DNA from: Agromyces hippuratus
Lineage (GTDB): Bacteria > Actinomycetota > Actinomycetes > Actinomycetales > Microbacteriaceae
Assembly: GCF_013410355.1 (NCBI RefSeq)
Contig: NZ_JACCFI010000001.1
Span: forward strand, 2,108,001 to 2,172,000
Direction of reading: 5' to 3'
Length of the DNA stretch: 64,000 nucleotides
Shown one piece after another: positions 42,418 through 51,026 of this stretch (the first letter of the stretch is position 1; each line of letters opens with the position of its first letter). Position numbers and translations under genes: made by a program. The notes under the pieces were generated by a model. That model worked only from the letters and a program-made list of their open reading frames with translations, was not told the DNA's origin and did no database searches.

Positions 42418-43023
42418 ATGACGCTCACGCGCATCCTGCCGACCCTGCGTCGATCGATCCCCGACCCGATCGCGGGCGATCACTGGCCGGCGGCCACCGT
42501 CGCCACGATCACCGACGTCGTCGTCGACGGTGTCTCACTGCTGCGCGTCGTCGACCTGTGCGGCACTCCCGCGGTGCACCTCGGCCGGGCGGTCGAGCCG
42601 GGCACCGGCGGCCGGATCCCCTCGACCACGATGCACACCGGCGTCGTCGTGGTGCGGGTGCTCGAGGCATCCGCTCAGCGCGGGGTCGACCGCGCGATCG
42701 TGATCGATGGCGATCTCTCGGAACTCGACCCGGCGTGGGCTGAGGCACGGCTCATCGGGCGCGCCTCGGTGGCACGCGCGGTGGCCACGACGCTGACGGC
42801 AGCGCCGAGCGGATGCTGCGCACCCGCGCCGATCGCATTGCCCGGTGATCTCACCGCCGGCGACCTGCTCGCGCTGCCCTACACGGCCGTCACCGACGAC
42901 GCGGGCGTCGCCCGGCCCGCGAGCGGGTGGCGATCGGTCGAGCCGGACCGCGAGCAGGGGCGCGCCTACCGCAGCGCCGGCACGACCTCCGCGGCGAAGA
43001 GCTCGAGCCCCGAACGGTCGTAG
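42418..43023 (+). CDS. Conserved-looking hypothetical protein
   Basis: The 201-residue frame starts at ATG 42418 after GCGAGCAGG; the first 165 residues have the regular codon use of a real gene and read as alternating beta-strand and helix (ATVATITDVVVDGVSLLRVVDLCG, VVVVRVLEASAQRGVDRAIVIDG). A Cys pair GCCAP lies near 127. No family is recognised. The last 19 codons overlap the convergent LLM gene by 58 bp, so the true end may be earlier if a frameshift exists; there is none I can prove. Confidence 0.55.
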   Translation: MTLTRILPTLRRSIPDPIAGDHWPAATVATITDVVVDGVSLLRVVDLCGTPAVHLGRAVEPGTGGRIPSTTMHTGVVVVRVLEASAQRGVDRAIVIDGDLSELDPAWAEARLIGRASVARAVATTLTAAPSGCCAPAPIALPGDLTAGDLLALPYTAVTDDAGVARPASGWRSVEPDREQGRAYRSAGTTSAAKSSSPERS

Positions 43024-43967
43024 GCCGCCTCGGGGAAGTAGTGGATCGAGTAGCCGAGCCCCAGCTCACGGCGTTGGGCGAGCTTCGCCGCCACCTGGGC
43101 GGGAGTGCCGACGGCGGCGTTCGGCGAGTGGTAGTTCTCCGCCATGAGCGAGGCGGCCTTCTCGGGGCCGAGGAACGGGGCCAGCCGCGCCTCGATGGCC
43201 GCGAGGCGCCGCGCGACATCCGCTTCGTCGATGCCGACGACCGTGTTGAAGTTCGACGACCGGGTGATCGCCTCGAAGTCGGTGCCGAGGCTCTCGCAGT
43301 GCGCTCGCAGCACCGCGCTCTTGTGGCTGAACTCCTCGGGGGTGCCGGTGAAGTTCGTGTACGACGCGTACTTCGCCGCGATCTTCAGCGTCACCTTCTC
43401 GCCGCCGCCGGCGATCCAGAACGGGATGCCGCCCGGCTGCACCGGCTGCGGCTGCACGATCGCGCCGTCGACCTGGTAGTACGTGCCGTCGAGCGTCGCC
43501 GAACCGGTCGTCCAGGCCTGGTGCATGATCTCGACGCCCTCACGAAGGCGCCCGAGTCGCTCGGGCACCGGCGGGAAGCCGTAGCCGTAAGCTTGCCACT
43601 CCTGCTCGTACCAGCCGCCGCCGATGCCCATCTCGAGGCGTCCGCCCGAGACGTGGTCGACCGTGGCGGCGACCTTCGCGAGGTGAGCGGGGTTGCGATA
43701 GCTCATGCAGGTGCACATCTGGCCGATGCGGACGCGAGACGTCGACGCGGCGAACGCGGCCATGAGGCTCCACGCCTCGTGGGTCGCCTCGGTCGGCGAC
43801 GGCACCGGGGTCGTGTGGAAGTGGTCGTAGACCCACATCGATTCCCACACCGAGTCGGGCGCGTCGGCGTACTCGGCGAGCGAGCGCATCGTCTGCCAGT
43901 GCTGGGCCGGGTCGATGCCGACGAGGTCGTAACGCCAGCCCTGGGGAACGAACATTCCGAATCGCAT
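42966..43967 (-). CDS. LLM-class (luciferase-like) F420-dependent oxidoreductase
   Basis: The 333-residue TIM-barrel protein starts MRFGMFVPQGWRYDLVG and shows DSVWESMWVYDHFHT near 45, SYRNPAHLAKVAATVDHVSGGRLEMGIGGGW near 95-125, and PFWIAGGGEKVTLKIAAKYA near 200. This pattern is characteristic for F420-dependent LLM enzymes of actinobacteria. Substrate unknown. ATG 43967 has a GGTGGA site just upstream; ATG 43979, four codons earlier, is the alternative. It stands alone. Confidence 0.88.
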   Translation of the reverse strand: MRFGMFVPQGWRYDLVGIDPAQHWQTMRSLAEYADAPDSVWESMWVYDHFHTTPVPSPTEATHEAWSLMAAFAASTSRVRIGQMCTCMSYRNPAHLAKVAATVDHVSGGRLEMGIGGGWYEQEWQAYGYGFPPVPERLGRLREGVEIMHQAWTTGSATLDGTYYQVDGAIVQPQPVQPGGIPFWIAGGGEKVTLKIAAKYASYTNFTGTPEEFSHKSAVLRAHCESLGTDFEAITRSSNFNTVVGIDEADVARRLAAIEARLAPFLGPEKAASLMAENYHSPNAAVGTPAQVAAKLAQRRELGLGYSIHYFPEAAYDRSGLELFAAEVVPALR

Positions 43968-44126
43968 GGGTTCCACCATAGGGTCGACCGAGCGGTGGGC
44001 CGTGCGCACCGGCGCCCGGGCTCCGGGCTTCACGGCCGGCGGACCGCGGTCTCCGTGCCGCCCCGGCCATCGAACTCAGCACCAGCACTGAGGCAGACTC
44101 ATTTCTTGCGGACTACGTTCGGACGA

Positions 44127-44474
44127 ATGAACGGACAGCAGCACTGCGAATACTCTGCCGCCGACTTCGAGGCGACCGTCATCGAGGCCACCGACACCCG
44201 ACTCATCCACGTCTCCGGCTACGGACTCTGCGCGAGCCAGGGGTGGACCCTCCAACTCGTCGCCGCGAACCCGGGCGTCGTGCCCCACCCCGAGAGCCTC
44301 TGGCTCGAGATCCGCGAGACTCCGCCGCCGAACGGCGCACCCTCCCGAGTGCTCACCGAGACCAGCGTCGAGGCGATGATCGAAGACGCCCACGCGAAGC
44401 AGGTCGTCATCCGCTTCCGCTGGCGCGAGGGCTTCGTCCTCCCGCTCCGCGAGCGCGTCGGCGCCCTGCGCTGA
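44127..44474 (+). CDS. Small hypothetical protein
   Basis: The 115-residue protein begins at ATG 44127 (MNGQQHCEYSAADFE). It is predicted to be mostly beta strand with a conserved-looking VIRFRWREGFVLPLRERVG end. No family is recognised. Codon use is normal for the window. It is convergent with the baeRF-like gene and has no clear partner. Confidence 0.55.
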   Translation: MNGQQHCEYSAADFEATVIEATDTRLIHVSGYGLCASQGWTLQLVAANPGVVPHPESLWLEIRETPPPNGAPSRVLTETSVEAMIEDAHAKQVVIRFRWREGFVLPLRERVGALR

Positions 44475-44528
44475 CCCAGGATGCTGCGCTGACCGAGTGG
44501 ATGCCCCGGCGCCGTCCGGGGCGCCCGC

Positions 44529-45713
44529 CTACGCCAGCGCGAACCTCAGCTCGGCCATCGCCGGACCCGACCACACCGTGCCGTCGAGGTCGTCGCTGCG
44601 CACCGTGACGACCTTGCCGCCCTTCGCCATCACGAGCAGCGCCAGCTGCGGCAACAGGTCGCCGGCATGGGTGCCGTCGCTCAACTGCTCGTCGGCCCCG
44701 TGCCCGCTCGCGAACTCGATCGCACCCGACTCGCGGTCGAGCGTGCCGTTCACCGAAGTCGTGAAGTCGAACCAGAAGACCTCGACCGCGCCATCCGCCG
44801 CCTCGCGCGCGATCGCGGCGAGGTCGCGTTCGACCCGGCCCGCCGTGCCCTCGGTGAGCTGACGCAGCGCACCGTCGGCCTCGGCGACGTTCAGCCGCCC
44901 GAGCTGCACGCGGAGCGCCTCGTCGATCTCGGCGGCGCCGAGGCGATCGGGTGCCCCGGGCACCGCCACGACACGGCGTCCGTTGCGGATGCGGTCGATG
45001 AAGAGGCTGAGCAGCGGTTCGGCGGCGAAGACGAAGAGCGGCACGCGGTCGTCGGGGTCGCGCTGCATGAGCTCGTGCCGTGTGGCGTCGGCGACGCGCT
45101 TCGCGTAGAGCTCGAAGAAGGCCTTGCGGCGTTCGTCGCCGCTCACGCCGCGGTCGCCGTGCTTGCCGCCGCGCGGCTTGTCGTCGTTCTCGGGGTCGCG
45201 GTTGATGGCGTCGTCGAGGCTCTTGTCGTGCGACTCGTCGACGTCGAGGCGCGCGGCCCGATCGGTCGGCGTCGCATGCCACAGCGACCACTCGTTGGCC
45301 GACAGCGTGAGCGCGAACGCCTCCTGGTCCTGGCTCGGTGCCCGCAGCAGCTGACCGAGGGTGAAGTGCGAGCCGACGTGCACGGCATCGTCGAGCCGGT
45401 TCGGCAGCACGAAGACCTCGCTGAACCCCGGAGCGACGAAGATCGCGATCGACCGGGCGAGTCCGGCCCAGATCTGCTGGTCGCCGATCACGGCGTCGCG
45501 CTCGCGGCGGAGCGCCTCGAGCTCGGCGTTCGGGGCGCCCGACGCCTTCACGCGTTCGATCGCCTCGTCGAAGGAGCTCTTCACCGCCACCTCGGCGCGC
45601 TCCCGCTCGCTCACGACGGGCGAGGTCGACGCGTAGATCGTGATCGACGGATGATGCAGCCCGGCAAGCGCGGTGAAATCGGCTGCGGTGGGCAATGCGT
45701 AATGTACGGTCAT
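44529..45713 (-). CDS. baeRF-like (bacterial eRF1-related) domain protein
   Basis: The 394-residue protein starts at ATG 45713 after a perfect GGGGGAGGAA site. Three parts can be seen: an N-terminal domain (TIYASTSPVV, LARSIAIFVAPGFSEVFVLPNRLDDAVHVGSHF), a middle domain with DRVPLFVFAAEPLLSLFIDRI, and a C-terminal domain ending GGKVVTVRSDDLDGTVWSGPAMAELRF. The order and the first motifs resemble bacterial relatives of the archaeo-eukaryotic release factor family. Those are proposed to act on ribosomes or tRNA, but are not characterised. A GGQ-type loop is not evident. I am moderately sure of the family and do not know the function. Confidence 0.6.
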   Translation of the reverse strand: MTVHYALPTAADFTALAGLHHPSITIYASTSPVVSERERAEVAVKSSFDEAIERVKASGAPNAELEALRRERDAVIGDQQIWAGLARSIAIFVAPGFSEVFVLPNRLDDAVHVGSHFTLGQLLRAPSQDQEAFALTLSANEWSLWHATPTDRAARLDVDESHDKSLDDAINRDPENDDKPRGGKHGDRGVSGDERRKAFFELYAKRVADATRHELMQRDPDDRVPLFVFAAEPLLSLFIDRIRNGRRVVAVPGAPDRLGAAEIDEALRVQLGRLNVAEADGALRQLTEGTAGRVERDLAAIAREAADGAVEVFWFDFTTSVNGTLDRESGAIEFASGHGADEQLSDGTHAGDLLPQLALLVMAKGGKVVTVRSDDLDGTVWSGPAMAELRFALA

Positions 45714-45796
45714 CGTTCCTCCCCCAAGGTCGTGCGACGACGATGTCGCTCGCACCCCAGCCTATGAAGGCCGGGGCGCGAGCGACAGCCCCCAAC

Positions 45797-47239
45797 TCAC
45801 CCGATCGGGTGGTTCGAACGCATCACACCCGTCGGGTCGACAGCCTGCTTGACCGCACGCAGTCGCTCGAGATCGTCGCCGAAGAACCGCTCGGCGGGGC
45901 GGGCGTGCTCGGCGAAGTTCAGGTAGTCGCTGCCCGCACTCCACGGTTCGACGGCCGAGAGCAGGCGGCCGAGCGACGCGGCGAGCGCCTCGCCGTTGTC
46001 GGGCATCGCGATGCCGACCCCGAACAGCAGGAAGCCGGCATCGAACCCTGCGGTGACGCCCGGCTGCGGGGTGCCCTGCACGGATGCCGCGGCGCGCGCG
46101 ACGCCCGGATCCATCATGCCCCCGAGGTGTCGGACCTCGGCGGAGAGCAGCGCCGATGAGGCATCCGGCCCGACCGCGTCGACGAAGGCGCGGATCGCGG
46201 CAGGGGTCAGCTCGGCGAGCAGCATGCCGTCGCCGAATCCGGGGACCGGCTGCGGCGGATCCATGTGCAGCTGCAGCAGCTCGGCCGAGGCCTGCGGGTG
46301 CACCGTGTCGACCTCGGGCACGAGGGCGCGGAGCGGCGCGAGCAGTTCGTCGACCTTGGCGGGGTCCTCCTGCATCGCGACCTCGATGACGACGAGCGAG
46401 CGTCCCGAGAGGAACGGCGGCAGCTCGGGCATCGGCGGCAGGCGCAGTACGCGGGCGACCGACGTGACCGAGGTCGGGATGCCGTCGATCCACTCCGACC
46501 AGGCGGTGAAGACCTCGGCCGTGCGCTCGATCGGCCAGAGCAGCATGCCGGCGCTCAGCGCGGGCACGTCGAAGAGGCCGAACTCGAGCGCGGTGACGAC
46601 GCCGAGGTCGCCGCCGCCGCCGCGGAGCGCCCAGAACAGCTCGGGCTCGTGCTCGGCGTCGACCCGGCGTGCCGCACCGTCGGCCGTGACGACCTCGATC
46701 GCGACGACGTGGTTGGCGGCGAGCCCATGCGAGCGGGCGAGCCAGCTCACCCCGCCGCCGAGCGTGTAGCCGACGACGCCGACATCGTGGGCCGTTCCGG
46801 CGAGCGCGGTGAGCCCGAGCGGCGCCACTGCGGCGACGACGTCGCCCCACTGGGCGCCCGCCTCGACGCGGGCGATGCGCGACTCGGCATCGATCTCCAC
46901 GCCGCGCATCTCATGCGTGCGCAGCAGGATCGCGCCGGCGAGTCCGTCGTCCGCCGCGAGCGGGCCGGCGTTGTGGCCGGTGGCCTGCGGAGCGACGGCG
47001 AGGCCGAGCTCCGCCGCCGCGCGCACGGTGTGCACGACGTCGTCGGCGGTCGTGGCGACGACGATCGCGGTGGGGCGTTGGTCGACCGCGAGGTTCCAGG
47101 CGGAGCGGGCGTCGTCCCATCCGGGGTCGCCGGAGATGAGCACGCGACCGGCGATGCGGTCGTCGAGGAATGCGAGCGCCTCGCGGAGCGAGAGCGTGGC
47201 TGGGTCGGTCGTGGCGACCGACGGCATGGGGGTGTTCAC
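45797..47239 (-). CDS. FAD-binding oxidoreductase, PCMH/BBE type
   Basis: The 480-residue protein has a PCMH-type FAD domain at about 45-215 with QATGHNAGPL near 88 (the usual covalent flavin His) and GGGVSWLARSHGLA near 162, and a C-terminal berberine-like end (SDYLNFAEHARPAERFFGDDLERLRAVKQAVDPTGVM). The family includes 6-hydroxynicotine oxidase-like and sugar oxidases, so the substrate is open. The GTG at 47239 has AAAGGAAG seven bases upstream; ATG 47227 is the alternative start. No signal peptide is visible. Confidence 0.87.
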   Translation of the reverse strand: MNTPMPSVATTDPATLSLREALAFLDDRIAGRVLISGDPGWDDARSAWNLAVDQRPTAIVVATTADDVVHTVRAAAELGLAVAPQATGHNAGPLAADDGLAGAILLRTHEMRGVEIDAESRIARVEAGAQWGDVVAAVAPLGLTALAGTAHDVGVVGYTLGGGVSWLARSHGLAANHVVAIEVVTADGAARRVDAEHEPELFWALRGGGGDLGVVTALEFGLFDVPALSAGMLLWPIERTAEVFTAWSEWIDGIPTSVTSVARVLRLPPMPELPPFLSGRSLVVIEVAMQEDPAKVDELLAPLRALVPEVDTVHPQASAELLQLHMDPPQPVPGFGDGMLLAELTPAAIRAFVDAVGPDASSALLSAEVRHLGGMMDPGVARAAASVQGTPQPGVTAGFDAGFLLFGVGIAMPDNGEALAASLGRLLSAVEPWSAGSDYLNFAEHARPAERFFGDDLERLRAVKQAVDPTGVMRSNHPIG

Positions 47240-47531
47240 GGATGCTTCCTTTCGGGATCGTCGCGGGCCCATGCGCGCCCATCGGGGGGCGACGCTCCGA
47301 CGGCCGCACTGGTCTCAGGCGGCGCTCGCAACGAGAACCCATCCAACGTCGGCGCGGTCTCCCCCGCGTCAGGGGCTTCCCTCCGATCGGTTCAGTGGCA
47401 GCACCCACCCTCCATGGACCCAGGTCGCCCTTCGGGACCGTCTGCTGGTCGAGCCTGTCGAGACCCGGTTTCGACAGGCTCAACCCGCAGCTCCCGGAAT
47501 ACCGCGCGGCGCGGCCCGGTTGCCGTGAGGG
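47240..47531. other. 292-bp gap between divergent oxidoreductase genes
   Basis: The gap carries the promoters of the FAD oxidoreductase (minus) and LLM gene (plus), and an inverted pair of the dispersed repeat at 47440-47490. The part at about 47300-47420 is not repetitive but is rich in small complementary blocks (for example GCGCTCGCAACGAG and CCCCCGCGTCAGGGGC), so it could be a structured leader. I could not match it to a known riboswitch. Confidence 0.4.
47440..47490. repeat. Inverted pair of dispersed-repeat units
   Basis: GTCTGCTGGTCGAGCCTGTC (47440-47459) is followed at once by GGTTTCGACAGGCTCAACCC (47467-47486). The two halves are near-perfect inverted copies and fold as a hairpin, as in bacterial REP-like elements. 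Confidence 0.8.
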
Positions 47532-48617
47532 ATGACTTCTTCACCCCGCCTCTCCGTGCTCGACCTCATCCCGGTGCGCACCGGCCAGACGAGCGCAGGT
47601 GCGCTCGCGGCATCCGTTCGCCTCGCGCAGCTCGCCGATCGCCTCGGCTTCACCCGATACTGGTTCGCCGAGCACCACAACATGCCGGCCGTCGCCTCGA
47701 CGACGCCGCCGGTGCTGATCGCCGCGATCGCGGCGAAGACCGAGCGCATCAGGGTCGGCTCGGGCGGCGTCATGCTGCCGAACCACGCGCCGCTCGTCGT
47801 CGCCGAGCAGTTCGCGGCGCTCGAGGCGTTCGCCCCCGGTCGCATCGACCTGGGCATCGGTCGCGCCCCGGGCAGCGACCCCGTCATCACGCAGCTCCTG
47901 CGCATCTCGGGACCGACGGCAGACGTCGACCGGTTCCCCGACCACATCGCCGACATCCTGTCGCTCCTCTCCCCCGACGGAGCGACGCTCCGCCTCACGA
48001 GCGGCCGCGAGTACGCGATCACGGCGACCCCGGCGGCGACGGATGTCCCGACGCTCTGGCTGCTCGGGTCGAGCGACTACTCGGCGAAGCTCGCCGCCTC
48101 ACTCGGCCTGCCGTACGTCTTCGCGAACCACTTCTCGGGCGAGGGCCTCGAGCGGGCGCTCGAGCTCTACCGCACGGAGTACCGGCCGAGCGAGGCGCAC
48201 CCGACGCCCGAGACGTTCCTCACCGCGAACGCCTCGGTCGCCCCCACCCACGAAGAGGCTCGCGCCCGGGCACTGCCCCAGATGCACTCGATGGCGCGGC
48301 TCCGCACCAATCGACCGATGCGCCCGCTCGAGACCGTCGAGGAGGCACTCGCCGCCCCCGCCGACTCGGTCGGCGACGAGCTCATCGCGGCCATGGAGCA
48401 GCGCTGGATCATCGGCGACCCCGCTGCCGCGGCATCCGAACTGCGCACCCTCGCGGAGCGCCACGGCATCGACGAGATCATGCTCGCGCCCATCGGCGGC
48501 AGCTACGACGGCGAAGCCCTCGACGCGACTCCCGGGCGCGAGCAGACGCTCGAACTGCTCGCGAACGAGTTGCTCGCGAACGAGTTGCTCGCGAACGCCG
48601 CATCCGCCGCGGGCTGA
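47532..48617 (+). CDS. LLM-class flavin-dependent oxidoreductase (MsnO8-like group)
   Basis: The 361-residue TIM-barrel protein opens LSVLDLIPVRTGQTS and shows RYWFAEHHNMPAVASTTPPVLIAAIAAKTERIRVGSGGVMLPNH near 42-85 and GRIDLGIGRAPGSDP near 100, the pattern of FMN-dependent LLM monooxygenases. Substrate unknown. Near the C-terminus the codons for LLANE are duplicated (48555-48599), giving LLANELLANELLANA. GTGAGGG is the ribosome site. The upstream hairpin repeat should insulate it. Confidence 0.88.
   Translation: MTSSPRLSVLDLIPVRTGQTSAGALAASVRLAQLADRLGFTRYWFAEHHNMPAVASTTPPVLIAAIAAKTERIRVGSGGVMLPNHAPLVVAEQFAALEAFAPGRIDLGIGRAPGSDPVITQLLRISGPTADVDRFPDHIADILSLLSPDGATLRLTSGREYAITATPAATDVPTLWLLGSSDYSAKLAASLGLPYVFANHFSGEGLERALELYRTEYRPSEAHPTPETFLTANASVAPTHEEARARALPQMHSMARLRTNRPMRPLETVEEALAAPADSVGDELIAAMEQRWIIGDPAAAASELRTLAERHGIDEIMLAPIGGSYDGEALDATPGREQTLELLANELLANELLANAASAAG
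48555..48599 (+). repeat. 15-bp tandem repeat inside the LLM gene
   Basis: Three consecutive copies of (C/T)TGCTCGCGAACGAG, the last ending in CC, add in-frame copies of Leu-Leu-Ala-Asn-Glu to the protein end. Unit length is a multiple of three, so copy number can change without frameshift. Confidence 0.9.
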
Positions 48618-48779
48618 CCGACCGGGCGGTGCGCGCCGCCGTCATGGACACCGCGTCTCCGCTTTCGTTCGCGCGCCGGTCGACCGGGTGCGGTGCCGCG
48701 TCAACCGCGCGTTCTCCTGGCCGCCATCTGCCGCTCCTACCGTACGGGCGTCCCCCGACGACTGGAGAAGCGAACGACC

Positions 48780-50540
48780 ATGTGCGACCACCACGCCTCT
48801 GAATGCACGGAGCCCCACGACGCCGACGCCGAGCTCGAGCGGCTCGGATTCTCACGCCGCGACATGCTGCGCACCGCGGGCATCGTGCTCGCCGCCGGCG
48901 CACTGACCGGTGCGCAGACCCTCGGGACCGGAACGGCCCCGGCGAGCGCGCTCGGAACGGCGCGCGGCGGCGCGGCGAACGACCCCGCCCTCACCTGGCT
49001 CGTCGGCGACCACCACGTGCACACCCAATTCAGCCACGACGCGAAGTACCGCCTCGCCCAGCAACTCGACGCCGCCGAGCGCTACGGCGTCGACTGGCTC
49101 GCCTTCACGGAGCACGCGAACTTCGCCCACGCGGAGCAGGGCGTGTTCTCGTCGCTCGAGCAGATCCAGCAGGAGCGCGACGCCCGCGACCTGCTGATCT
49201 TCCAGGGCCTCGAGTGGTACATCCCCGCGGCAGAGCACGGCTCGGTGCTCATCGCACCCGGGCACGACTCCGCCCGCGTGCTGCGCGCGTTCGAGCTGGC
49301 ATGGGACGGCAAGCTCAACCGCTGGGAGCGTCCGGCGAATGCCGCGCAGCAGGCCGAGTGGGAGCGTCGCGCCGCCGAGGCCATCGCCTGGCTCGGCGCG
49401 CAGAAGCGCAGCGGACTCATCGAGGACGCCGTCGTGCTCGCGAACCACCCGCTGCGACTCGGCATCGACTCGCCGCACGAACTGCGCGCGTGGCGCGACG
49501 CCGACCCCGAGATCATGATCGGCATGGAGGGCGCCCCCGGCGCCCAGGGCTCGGCGATCAGCCAGAACACCCACGCAGGCGACCAGCGCGGCGAATACAC
49601 CAATGCACCTCGCGCCGACAGTTGGCCGGGGTTCCCGGCCGACGCCTACCGCCCGTACGGCGGCTTCGACTGGGCGACCGCGACGGTGGGCGGCCTGTGG
49701 GACGCGATGCTCGCGGAGGGCAAGCCGTTCTGGATCACCTCGAACTCCGACAACCACCTCACCGTCAAGGACACCTGGGTGACCGGTGCATACCCCGCCG
49801 GCGAGCCCTACGCGAGCCTCCCGAACGAATTCGACCGCTGGGCGGTGCTCGGCAAACGGCCCGACCCGGTCGACACCGGCGCCCCGCAGGGCGGCAGCGA
49901 CTTCTGGCCCGGGCAGTTCTCGCGGCTGCACACGGGCGTCACGACGCGGAGCTACGCGGGAGTGCTGCAGGCGATGCGCCTCGGGCGGATGTGGGTCGAC
50001 CACGGCCACCTGCTGAGCGGCTTCGACGTGCGCGTGCGCGCGGCGATGCCCGGCAACGGCCGCGGGCGCGGCAACGGCGCGGGCAACGGCTGGGGCAACG
50101 CGGCCGGAGTCGGCGCGACCCTCGGCGGTCGGGTCGCCGCCCGGCGCGGGCAGGACGTCGAGGTGACGATCACCGTCACCACGACCGACTACGCCAACGC
50201 CGCGGGCATCGTGCCGCAGCTCGTGCACGTCGACCTCATCTCGGGCCCGGTCACCGGGGGCTCCGCCGACCCCGATGCCGTGCGCGCACCCGAGACCCGC
50301 GTCACGACGCGGTTCGACACCTCCGCAAGGCGCGGCACGTTCACGCTCACTCACGTGTTCGAAGACGTCGACCGGTCGTTCTACGTGCGGTTCCGCGGCA
50401 GCGACGGCAAGCGCCAGGGCGCCGGGTACCACGGCGCCGCGGTCGACCCGGGCGGCCCGCTGCGACACGGCGATGGAGAGGGCGACCCCTGGCAGGACAC
50501 CTGGTTCTATGCGAACCCGGTGTTCGTCGACGTGCGCTGA
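48780..50540 (+). CDS. Tat-exported PHP-domain phosphoesterase-like protein
   Basis: The 586-residue protein starts at ATG 48780 after GGAGAAG. The twin-arginine signal SRRDMLRTAGIVLAAGALTG is at about 25-45. A PHP domain follows at about 75-300: DHHVHTQFSHDAKY (first metal-binding block), WLAFTEHANFAH, VLIAPGHDSARV and the late SNSDNHLTVKD are the His/Asp ligand blocks of PHP phosphoesterases. A Gly/Asn-rich run at about 421-440 links to a beta-sandwich C-terminal domain. It is thus an exported metal-dependent phosphoesterase with unknown substrate, folded before export. Confidence 0.85.
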   Translation: MCDHHASECTEPHDADAELERLGFSRRDMLRTAGIVLAAGALTGAQTLGTGTAPASALGTARGGAANDPALTWLVGDHHVHTQFSHDAKYRLAQQLDAAERYGVDWLAFTEHANFAHAEQGVFSSLEQIQQERDARDLLIFQGLEWYIPAAEHGSVLIAPGHDSARVLRAFELAWDGKLNRWERPANAAQQAEWERRAAEAIAWLGAQKRSGLIEDAVVLANHPLRLGIDSPHELRAWRDADPEIMIGMEGAPGAQGSAISQNTHAGDQRGEYTNAPRADSWPGFPADAYRPYGGFDWATATVGGLWDAMLAEGKPFWITSNSDNHLTVKDTWVTGAYPAGEPYASLPNEFDRWAVLGKRPDPVDTGAPQGGSDFWPGQFSRLHTGVTTRSYAGVLQAMRLGRMWVDHGHLLSGFDVRVRAAMPGNGRGRGNGAGNGWGNAAGVGATLGGRVAARRGQDVEVTITVTTTDYANAAGIVPQLVHVDLISGPVTGGSADPDAVRAPETRVTTRFDTSARRGTFTLTHVFEDVDRSFYVRFRGSDGKRQGAGYHGAAVDPGGPLRHGDGEGDPWQDTWFYANPVFVDVR

Positions 50541-50601
50541 TCCGTCATGACGAGCGGTGCGGTCCGGTCCGCACCGCACCGCTGCCGCTCTCGCCGGTCC
50601 C

Positions 50602-50838
50602 TCAGGCGAGTATCGGCTCACTTCCGCCGCGAGACGACATGCCGCCGCCGCGTGTGATCAGGTAGACGATCGAGCCGACGAACGGCAGCACGATGAGGAA
50701 GGTGACCCAGATCGCCTTCGCCCACCCGCTCAGGCTGTGGTCTCGGAAGATGTCGACGATCAGGAAGACGATGATGCACAGGCACGCGATCCCGACGTAG
50801 ACCCAGAAGAAGACGGTCAGGTAGTCCCAGAGCGACAT
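50602..50838 (-). CDS. Small PLDc_N-type membrane protein
   Basis: The 78-residue product starts at ATG 50838 behind GGGAAGGGAG. It has two hydrophobic helices (about 7-27 and 42-62) and the segment SGWAKAIWVTFLIVLPFVGSIVYLITRGGG, which is the phospholipase D-nuclease N-terminal type of small membrane protein found across actinobacteria. No catalytic domain is attached. Role unknown. Confidence 0.8.
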   Translation of the reverse strand: MSLWDYLTVFFWVYVGIACLCIIVFLIVDIFRDHSLSGWAKAIWVTFLIVLPFVGSIVYLITRGGGMSSRGGSEPILA

Positions 50839-51026
50839 GCCGCTCCCTTCCCGAGGTTCGGTGGCGGTCGATCCCATGCTCGTCGACGCAGCCGACCGAT
50901 CGCATCACGTGATCTGGGTGATTCGGCGCGAAACGGCCTTCGGTACGGTGACCGGGTCGCCTGGCCTCGCTTCGCGACCTCGACGGCGCCATCGGATGCC
51001 GCATCCGCACGACATGGGGGAAAGTC

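Noticed and set aside
42211..42483. Small minus-strand gene between mycoredoxin and the hypothetical gene
   Set aside because: Arg-rich shadow of both neighbours with no ribosome site.
47265..47330. Glycine riboswitch on the plus strand (CTCAGGC)
   Set aside because: Only CTCAGGC is present; the CGCCGAAGG core before it and the second aptamer are lacking.
47300..47360. SAM-type riboswitch
   Set aside because: CAACGAGAACCCATCC resembles part of the SAM core but the GATGA and GGTGCC segments do not follow.
47240..47440. Cobalamin riboswitch on the minus strand (GCCACTG and GGGAAG blocks)
   Set aside because: GCCACTG and GGGAAG are present in order but the 5' half, with the expected TGACSCGCA core, is missing, and the downstream gene is an FAD oxidoreductase with no B12 link.
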